64,000 nucleotides of DNA. It comes from Georgenia_B sunbinii (GTDB lineage: Bacteria > Actinomycetota > Actinomycetes > Actinomycetales > Actinomycetaceae). The notes beneath the pieces were generated by a model. The model searched no databases and was not told the origin of the DNA. It saw only the letters and a list, made by a program, of their open reading frames with translations. Positions 58,449 to 64,000 of this stretch are shown here, one piece after another (within the stretch, counting starts at the first letter, position 1; every line of letters begins with the position of its first letter). The position numbers were made by a program, and so were the translations under genes. The stretch lies in assembly GCF_036421855.1 (NCBI RefSeq), contig NZ_JAZGOK010000005.1. One strand, written 5' to 3'.

Positions 58449-59251
58449 CCGTCGCCGTGGCGCAGTTCGCGCCGGGTGAGGACAAGTCCGCCAACCTACG
58501 CACCATCGAGGAGCAGGTGACGACGGCGGCGGAGCGCGGTGCGCGGCTGGTGGTGCTGCCGGAGTTCGCGGTGTTCACCGCATCGTCGATGGGCACCAGC
58601 TTCGTCGACAGCGCCGAGCCGCTCGACGGCCCCGCGGTGTCGCGGCTCGCGGCGCTCTCCGCCTCGTTGGACGTCACGATCGTCGCCGGTATCAACGAGT
58701 CGGCCGACGGCGCCCGCATCCACAACGCGCTGGTCGGCCTTCAGGGTGGCGAGCTGCGCGCGGTCTACCGCAAGGTCCACCTCTACGACGCGTTCGGCTA
58801 CCGGGAGTCGGACCGGGTGATCGCCGCGGACCCGCAGGAGCCGGTGCTACTCGACGTCGACGGCTTCAAGGTCGGCCTGCAGACCTGCTACGACGTCCGG
58901 TTCCCGGAGAGCTCGCGTGCCCTGGTCGACGCCGGCGCGGACGTCCTCGCGATCCCCGCGGCGTGGATGCCCGGACCACTGAAGGAGTACCACTGGGGCA
59001 CGCTGCTGCGCGCCCGCGCGATCGAGAACACCGTCTACGTGGTCGCCGCGGACCAGACCGGCCGCAGCGGCGTCGGCCACAGCGTCATCCTCGACCCGAT
59101 GGGCACCGCGCTGGCGGCACTCGGCGAGGTGCCCGGCGTCGGCGTCGCGCCGCTCGAGCGCGCCCGCCTCGACCAGGTCCGCGAGACCAACCCGGCGCTG
59201 AGCCTGCGGCGCTACCGCGTCGCGCCCGGCGCCCCCTCCCCCGCCCGCTAG
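58439..59251 (+). CDS. Carbon-nitrogen hydrolase (nitrilase superfamily, amidase-like)
   Basis: This is a 270-aa enzyme with the catalytic triad Glu (LVVLPEFAVF, about residue 42), Lys (VYRKVHLYDAFGY, about 111) and Cys (GLQTCYDVRFPE, about 149). The sequence matches the NIT/omega-amidase/deaminated-glutathione-amidase type more than true nitrilases. It acts in the cytosol on small amides. Its ATG lies 10 bases inside the end of the epimerase gene, so it is the third gene of this short operon. A role in sugar catabolism is not obvious; damage repair is more typical of the family. Confidence 0.92.
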   Translation: MSLTVAVAQFAPGEDKSANLRTIEEQVTTAAERGARLVVLPEFAVFTASSMGTSFVDSAEPLDGPAVSRLAALSASLDVTIVAGINESADGARIHNALVGLQGGELRAVYRKVHLYDAFGYRESDRVIAADPQEPVLLDVDGFKVGLQTCYDVRFPESSRALVDAGADVLAIPAAWMPGPLKEYHWGTLLRARAIENTVYVVAADQTGRSGVGHSVILDPMGTALAALGEVPGVGVAPLERARLDQVRETNPALSLRRYRVAPGAPSPAR

Positions 59252-59288
59252 GTCGTCCCCGCCCCGTCCTCTCCCCCACCCACACGCG

Positions 59289-59523
59289 CCGACAGCGGGA
59301 TTGTCCACCGCCCGGCGCCCTCCCCCTCACCGACAGCGGGATTGCCCACCGCACGGCGCCCCTCCCCCCTCACCGACAGCGGGATTGTCCACCGCACGCG
59401 CCGTCCAGCGCGGAGAGTTTCCCGGGACGCTGCGGACAATCCTGCTGTCGGCGCAGGGGCAGGGGTAGGGGTGGCGCGGGCGCGTGGGGTCCGGGCTCTA
59501 CCTGCAGACAATCCTACTGTCAG
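59289..59523. repeat. Cluster of five CGACAGCGGGATTGTCC-type repeats
   Basis: Direct copies start at 59289, 59330 and 59373 (each about 22 bp, followed by CACCGC) and inverted copies lie at 59434-59451 (GACAATCCTGCTGTCGG) and 59506-59523 (GACAATCCTACTGTCAG). Direct and inverted copies could fold together into stems. The same core is present in the EccC-like gene (2826-3021) and at 30197-30215. Confidence 0.85.
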
Positions 59524-59556
59524 CGCGTTTGCGGGCCGGCGGAAAAGACAGAACGG

Positions 59557-59635
<79 letters not shown>

Positions 59636-59659
59636 GCCGTGGTCGTTCTCAGGCTGGGG

Positions 59660-60463
59660 TCACTCCGCGGGGATGATGACGCCCTGGTACTCGTCGGCGA
59701 TGAACTGGGCCATCTCGTCGGAGGTGAGCAGCTCGTAGAGGGTGGCGATGCGCGGGTCGTCGGCCAGCTCCGGCGTCGTGGTGAGGACGTTGTAGTACTC
59801 GGAGTCGCTCTCCTCGGCGAGGATCATCTTGTCCTCGCTCAGCCCGGCCGGCAGCGCGAACGCGGCGGTGACGATGGCGGCGTCCTGGTCCTCGACGGCC
59901 TGCGGCAAAGTGGCGTTCTCGATCTCGACGAAGTCGATGTTCCGCGGGTTGGCGGTGATGTCGTTGATCGTGATCGGCTCGTCGGTGACCTCGATCAGGC
60001 CGTGGGCAGCGAGCAGCTTGAGCGCCCGGCCCTCGTTCGTCGGGTCGTTGGGGATGGCGACCGACGCGCCGTCGGGCAGCTCCTCCAACGAGCCGAAGTC
60101 GTTGGAGTACAGGCCCATGCGCGGCAGGTAGATCTCGCCGACCGAGACCAGGTCCTCACCCATGGCCTCGTTGAAGGTCTCCATGAAGGTGGTGTTCTGG
60201 AACAGGTTGGCGTCCGCGTCACCGTCGACCACTGCCGGGTTGGGCGTGTTGTAGTCGCTGAACTCAACGAACTCGACCGTCAGGCCCTCGGCCGGAGCGA
60301 GCTCCTCGGCGACGAAGCGGAGCATGTCGCCCGCGGGCACGGCGAGTGCGGCGACCCGAATGGTGTCGGAGTCGGCGTCGGAGGACGAGTCGTCGCCTCC
60401 GCCGCAGGCGCTCAGCGCGAGCGCGGCGACGACGGCGATGGGAAGGGTGCGGGAGAAGCGCAT
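59660..60463 (-). CDS. metQ: Methionine ABC transporter substrate-binding lipoprotein
   Basis: This is a 267-aa NlpA/MetQ family lipoprotein with lipobox ALALSAC. The core shows VAALAVPAGDMLRFVAEELAPAEGLTVEFVEFSDYNTPNPAVVDGDADANLFQNTTFMETFNE, and the downstream IYLPRMGLYSNDFGSLEELPDGASVAIPNDPTNEGRALKLLAAHGLI is diagnostic for MetQ. It is the last gene of the metN-metI-metQ operon, 12 bp after metI. Binding of L- or D-methionine is expected from the family. Its 3' end is close to the G run. Confidence 0.95.
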   Translation of the reverse strand: MRFSRTLPIAVVAALALSACGGGDDSSSDADSDTIRVAALAVPAGDMLRFVAEELAPAEGLTVEFVEFSDYNTPNPAVVDGDADANLFQNTTFMETFNEAMGEDLVSVGEIYLPRMGLYSNDFGSLEELPDGASVAIPNDPTNEGRALKLLAAHGLIEVTDEPITINDITANPRNIDFVEIENATLPQAVEDQDAAIVTAAFALPAGLSEDKMILAEESDSEYYNVLTTTPELADDPRIATLYELLTSDEMAQFIADEYQGVIIPAE

Positions 60464-60475
60464 TAGTTCTCTTTC

Positions 60476-61177
60476 TCAGCGGTGGGAGGCACGACGGGCA
60501 ACGTAGTTCCCGACGCTTTGGAGGATCTGGACGATGACGACGAGGACCACGACGACGACGAGCATGTACTCGAGGCTGTAGCGCTGGTACCCGTACCGGA
60601 AAGCGACGTCACCGAGGCCGCCGCCGCCGACCGCGCCGACCATGGCGGAGTAGCCGATGAGCCCGACGACGGTGGTCGACAGCCCGAGGGTGAGTGCCGG
60701 GACGGCCTCGGCGAGCAGCACCTTGAACAGGATGGTGCGCTTGGTGGCACCGAGGGAGACGGCCGCGTCGATGAGCCCGCGGGGCACCTCGCGCACCGCG
60801 ATCTCCACGAGTCGGGCGAAGAACGGAATGCCGGCGATGGTCAGCGGCACGATCGAGGCGGTGGCGCCGATGAACGACCCCACGATCAACCGGGTGAACG
60901 GGATGAGCAGGATCATGAGGATGATGAACGGGATCGAGCGTCCGATGTTGACGACGACGTCGAGAACCCAGTTGAGCACCTTGCCCAGCGCCCGGGAGCC
61001 GAACGGCCGGGCGTACAGGCCGCCCTCCTCGGTGGTGACGAGCAGCAGCCCGACGGCGATCCCGACGACGACGGTGATCGCCAGCGAGACGAAGACCATG
61101 TAGAGGGTCTGCCAGGTCGCCGTGGTGACGACGCTGGTGAGGTCGGACCAGAAGTTCGGGTCGTTGCGATCGATCAT
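60476..61177 (-). CDS. metI: Methionine ABC transporter permease
   Basis: This is a 233-aa membrane protein of the MetI type with five spans. It begins DPNFWSDLTSVVTTATWQTLYMVFVSLAITVVVGIAVGLLLV and has the conserved NIGRSIPFIILMILLIPFTRLIVG. The EAA coupling loop is AAVSLGATKRTILFKVLLAEAVPAL, and GYSAMVGAVGGGGLGDVAFRYGYQRY is the family C-terminal signature. Its ATG overlaps the metN stop (ATGA). Confidence 0.96.
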   Translation of the reverse strand: MIDRNDPNFWSDLTSVVTTATWQTLYMVFVSLAITVVVGIAVGLLLVTTEEGGLYARPFGSRALGKVLNWVLDVVVNIGRSIPFIILMILLIPFTRLIVGSFIGATASIVPLTIAGIPFFARLVEIAVREVPRGLIDAAVSLGATKRTILFKVLLAEAVPALTLGLSTTVVGLIGYSAMVGAVGGGGLGDVAFRYGYQRYSLEYMLVVVVVLVVIVQILQSVGNYVARRASHR

Positions 61178-62160
61178 CGGACGACCTCCACGAAGAGACC
61201 CTGCCCGCGCAGGTAGGTGATGGCTGCCTCGACCTGCTCGGCGGTGCCGGGGATCTCGAGGCGGGTGCGACCGGTCTGGGTGCCCTCGTGGATCGTCTCG
61301 ATGGCGGCGCCGAGGATGGTGACGTCGAGGCCCTGGTCGCGGGCGAGGCGGGCGATGACCGGCTCGGAGGACGTCATCTTGGTGAAGGTGATGTCGATGA
61401 TCCGGGTGCCGCGCTCCGGCGGTAGCTGCCCGAGCTGGAACAGCTCGGCGGCGAGCCGGGAGCCGGGGGTGGTGAGCAGCTGTTCCATCGGGCCGTGCTC
61501 GATGATCCGGCCGTTCTCCATCAGCGCTGCGGAGTCGCAGATCCGCTTGATGACTTCCATCTCGTGCGTGATGAGCAGCACGGTGAGCCCGAGCTCGTGG
61601 CTGAGCCGGCGGATGAGGTCGAGCACCGAACGGGTGGTCTCCGGGTCCAGGGCCGAGGTGGCCTCGTCGGAGAGCAGCACGCTGGGGTTGTCCGCCAGCG
61701 CGCGGGCGATGCCGACGCGCTGCTTCTGCCCGCCCGAGAGCTGCGCGGGGTAGGCGTCGGCGCGGTCGGTGAGCCCGACCAGCTCGAGGATCTCCGTGGC
61801 ACGCGCACGCCGGGAGGAGCGGTCGGCGCCGGCGATCTCCAGCGCCAGCTCGACGTTGCTCCTCGCGGTGCGCGAGCTCAGCAGGTTGAAGTGCTGGAAG
61901 ATCATGCCGGCCCGGCGCCGCGCCTCGCGCAGCTCGCGCCCGCTCAGCTGGGTCATGGTGCGACCGTCGACGGTGATGGTCCCGGAGTCTGGCGTCTCGA
62001 GGGCGTTGACGGTGCGGATGAGCGTCGACTTGCCCGCCCCGGACTGCCCGACGATCCCGAAGATCTCGCCCGGCTCGACGTGCATGCTCACGTGGTCGAG
62101 AGCACGGACCTCGCCGCCCGAGGTACGGAAAGTCTTGGAGACGTCCTCAAGATCGATCAT
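61174..62160 (-). CDS. metN: Methionine ABC transporter ATP-binding protein
   Basis: This is a 328-aa ATPase. It has Walker A GQSGAGKST, Q-loop MIFQHFNLLSSRT, signature LSGGQKQRVGIARAL, Walker B VLLSDEATSALDPET and H-loop LITHEME. A C-terminal NIL regulatory domain (about residues 255-328, ITFTKMTSSEPVIARLARDQGLDVTILGAAIETIHEGTQTGRTRLEIPG) binds methionine and shuts transport down when the amino acid is plentiful (established for E. coli MetNI). It is the first gene of the operon. Confidence 0.97.
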   Translation of the reverse strand: MIDLEDVSKTFRTSGGEVRALDHVSMHVEPGEIFGIVGQSGAGKSTLIRTVNALETPDSGTITVDGRTMTQLSGRELREARRRAGMIFQHFNLLSSRTARSNVELALEIAGADRSSRRARATEILELVGLTDRADAYPAQLSGGQKQRVGIARALADNPSVLLSDEATSALDPETTRSVLDLIRRLSHELGLTVLLITHEMEVIKRICDSAALMENGRIIEHGPMEQLLTTPGSRLAAELFQLGQLPPERGTRIIDITFTKMTSSEPVIARLARDQGLDVTILGAAIETIHEGTQTGRTRLEIPGTAEQVEAAITYLRGQGLFVEVVR

Positions 62161-62221
62161 CGGGCCTCCCGGGTGTCATGGGCACGAGTCGCGCCGGCGT
62201 GCGCGGCTCGCAGCAGGCGCC

Positions 62222-62286
62222 AGCCTACGAGGGCTGGATCGCCGGTCCAGTGGTAGAGATCAGCATCTCATATGCTGAACCTGATC
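62222..62286 (-). promoter_or_regulatory. Putative metN promoter and upstream dyad
   Basis: On the minus strand TGGACC (62244-62249) and TAGGCT (62222-62227) are 16 bp apart, about 60 bp before metN. Just upstream CAGCAT/ATGCTG arms (62261-62277) form a dyad with a 5-nt spacer, nested within GATCAG/CTGATC. I see no SAM riboswitch core. A methionine-responsive repressor is a reasonable guess for the dyad. Confidence 0.35.
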
Positions 62287-62457
62287 CTTCGACGGGTCCG
62301 CGATACGAACGGCGGCCGGCGGCTCCGCGCCCGACGCGCGGCTCGCCCGCACTACATTGCCCCGCTCGCACCTTTCGATCAATGGTCGCCCCTGGTAACG
62401 GGGGTCACCTGAGCGAGAAGGGCGAGGCATCGCATTCTGTCCCGGCCAGCCCGGCCG

Positions 62458-63678
62458 TCAGCCGCGCAGCCGGGCCAGGCCCTCCGCGGCTCGCTGCAGG
62501 ACGCTCTCCTGCTTGACGTAGGTGAAGCGCACCCACGAGCGCAGCGCTTGCGTCGTGCTCGAGCCCGGGGCGCAGAACGCGGTCACCGGGACGCCGACGA
62601 CGCCGGCCAGCTCGGGCAGCTGGTGGCACAGCTCGACGGCGTCGGGGAAGCCGAGCGGCGCGGCGTCGGCGACGACGAAGTACGTCCCGGCCGGCCGGAC
62701 GGCGGCGAACCCGGCGCCGTCGAGCGCCTCGAGCAGGAGGTCTCGGCGGGACTGCAGCGAAGCGGCGAGCCCGGCGACGTACTCCCCGGTGCGGCCGTCA
62801 GCGTCAGTCAATGCGCTGGCGACGGCGTGCTGGAACGGTCCGGAGGCGACGTAGGTGAGGAACTGCTTGACGGTGCGCACCGCGGTGACGAGCTCGGCCG
62901 GGCCGTGGATCCAGCCGACCTTCCAGCCGGTGAAGGACAGGGTCTTGCCGGCGGACGAGATGGTCAGCGTGCGGCCGGCGGCCGCGGGCAGGGTTGCCAT
63001 CGGCACGTGCGGGACGCCGTCGTAGGTGAGGTGCTCGTAGACCTCGTCGGTGACGATGATGGCGTCGCGGGCGGCGGCGAGCTCGGCGAGGAGGGTGAGC
63101 TCCTCGGTGGTGAGCACGGTGCCGGTCGGGTTGTGCGGGGTGTTGACGAGCGCGATCCGGGTGCGGTCGGTGAACGCTGCCCGCAGCTCGGCCGGGTCGA
63201 GGTGAAACCCGTCGGGGCCCGGGTGCAGCGGCACGGTGCGGTGGGTGGCACCGGCCATCGCGATGGCTGCCGCGTAGGAGTCGTAGAACGGCTCGAGGGT
63301 GAGAACCTCATCGCCCGGCCCGGCCAGCGCGAGGATCGTCGCGGCCAGCGCCTCGGTGGCGCCGGCGGTGACGAGCACCTCGGTGTCCGGGTCGACGGTG
63401 AGGCCGTAGTGGCGGGCCTGGTGCGCCGCGACGCCCTCCCGCAGCTCCGGGATCCCGGCACCCGGCGGGTACTGGTTGAAGCCGTCGCGCACCGCGGCGA
63501 TCGCCGCGTCCCTGATGTGGGGCGGGCCGTCGACGTCGGGGAATCCCTGGCCGAGGTTGACGGCGCCGGTGCGGGCCGCCAGCTCGGACATCTCGGCGAA
63601 GATCGTCGGGGCCACGGCGCCCGAGGGATTGAGAAGGCCGGTCGCACGGGCGACGTCGAGCCATCGGTCGGTACGCAT
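62458..63678 (-). CDS. PLP-dependent aminotransferase, class I/II (YbdL/DapC-like)
   Basis: This is a 406-aa fold-type I enzyme. It begins with the substrate-side strand GAVNLGQGFPDVDGPPHIRDAAIAAVRDGFNQYPPGAGIPELREGVAAHQ. The PLP Asp is near LVNTPHNPTGTVLTTEEL and TDEVYEHLTYDG. The Schiff-base Lys is in SSAGKTLSFTGWKVGW, and the Arg that binds the carboxylate lies in LRSWVRFTYVK. Close relatives are methionine-preferring YbdL and N-succinyldiaminopimelate aminotransferase DapC. The location just upstream of the methionine transporter favours a methionine/ketomethiobutyrate role, but not decisively. The ATG at 63678 is used. Confidence 0.9.
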   Translation of the reverse strand: MRTDRWLDVARATGLLNPSGAVAPTIFAEMSELAARTGAVNLGQGFPDVDGPPHIRDAAIAAVRDGFNQYPPGAGIPELREGVAAHQARHYGLTVDPDTEVLVTAGATEALAATILALAGPGDEVLTLEPFYDSYAAAIAMAGATHRTVPLHPGPDGFHLDPAELRAAFTDRTRIALVNTPHNPTGTVLTTEELTLLAELAAARDAIIVTDEVYEHLTYDGVPHVPMATLPAAAGRTLTISSAGKTLSFTGWKVGWIHGPAELVTAVRTVKQFLTYVASGPFQHAVASALTDADGRTGEYVAGLAASLQSRRDLLLEALDGAGFAAVRPAGTYFVVADAAPLGFPDAVELCHQLPELAGVVGVPVTAFCAPGSSTTQALRSWVRFTYVKQESVLQRAAEGLARLRG

Positions 63679-63861
63679 GACTCCGATCCTGCCACGGTGT
63701 CGACACAGTCAGGCGTTTGGTCCACGCGCCCATCTCCGTGAGACCAAGCCACATACCCACCCCCCGCCTTCACCCACTGCGATAACATCACCCCTCAGGC
63801 GCCCCGGCACCTCGCAGCGACAGTATCCTCAGAGAGCCTGAGTCAGACCTATGGAGCAAAC

Positions 63862-64000
63862 ATGGCCGGACCTCCAAAAACACTCGAAGAACTCAGCAGC
63901 CTGTCCGCATACAAGGACCTTAGCCAGGTAGTTGCCACCGGGTCGTCCCCCATCGTTGCGGTAGTCGGAGCAGGCTTAAGTGCACCCGCCGGGCTACCTT
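63862..64000 (+). CDS. N-terminus of a SIR2-like domain protein (cut by window edge)
   Basis: Forty-six codons are visible. The start follows GGAG at 5 nt. The sequence runs through a helix (LEELSSLSAYKDLSQVVATG) to PIVAVVGAGLSAPAGLP, the GAGxSxxAGxP nucleotide-binding start of SIR2-fold proteins. The codons (AAA, TTA, CTA, GTA, CCT) are less GC-rich than the neighbouring genes, suggesting recent transfer. SIR2-fold proteins of this sort act as NAD-cleaving effectors in phage-defence systems, but the rest of the gene and its partners lie beyond the window. Confidence 0.6.
   Translation, partial: MAGPPKTLEELSSLSAYKDLSQVVATGSSPIVAVVGAGLSAPAGLP

Noticed and set aside
62161..62457. SAM riboswitch before metN
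   Set aside because: I looked for the conserved SAM-I and SAM-IV core sequences and did not find them; only a dyad and a weak promoter are visible.

Overview
The window comes from a high-GC actinobacterium, most likely a Micrococcales-type organism. The signs are the extreme G+C, mycothiol-dependent formaldehyde metabolism, sortase-type cell-wall anchors, WXG100/type VII secretion genes, DUF3151 and DUF4342 proteins, and many GTG/TTG starts. I cannot name the genus from the sequence. Genes are dense, and operons are usually coupled by ATGA, GTGA or TGATG overlaps.

Positions 1-15.6 kb hold a type VII (ESX/Ess-like) secretion locus on the minus strand. It contains a membrane-anchored extracytoplasmic protein (cut by the window edge), a Ubl-FHA-FtsK EccC/EssC-like motor ATPase, two WXG100 proteins, a Gly/Ser-rich putative substrate, an FHA-like protein and a WXG-headed 288-aa protein. 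It is interrupted by unrelated cargo: DUF3151, an FG-GAP/multicopper-oxidase fusion, a TetR/hydrolase/DUF1905 set and a VapBC pair. Four secretion genes share a GGAAAC/GTTTCC palindrome, and in three of them it sits 36-37 nt upstream of a TAnnGT -10 box, so they look like one regulon.

Positions 15.7-26 kb carry tRNA-Glu and tRNA-Gln, two small-molecule kinases, MOSC and VOC proteins, and a formaldehyde-oxidation cluster: mycothiol-dependent dehydrogenase, metallo-beta-lactamase-fold hydrolase, and a molybdopterin oxidoreductase without Fe-S ligands. A diketogulonate-reductase-like enzyme and an LLM flavin enzyme follow. Positions 26-35 kb hold an amino-acid-type ABC operon (SDR, a 34-aa ORF, permease, ATPase, binding protein), an MFS carrier, and a second, orphan paralogous binding protein coupled to a flavoprotein.

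Positions 35-44 kb hold two wall-anchored secreted enzymes (esterase, phosphoesterase), a Cds1-like PLP enzyme, and a probable polymorphic toxin (injection-system-type N-terminus, SH3b, hydrophobic region, nuclease-like C-terminus) with a candidate immunity gene. Positions 44-50 kb hold a MarR/MFS pair, gltX, a lipoprotein, and a graveyard with the broken C-terminus of a second EccC. Positions 50-59 kb are a complete sugar module (ABC transporter, SIS isomerase, FGGY kinase, FSA-type transaldolase, SorC regulator, epimerase) with two matching operators. Positions 59-64 kb hold dispersed repeats, a suspicious run of 76 G, the metQ-metI-metN transporter, an aminotransferase, and the first 46 codons of a SIR2-like gene with lower-GC codon use, possibly the edge of a defence island.
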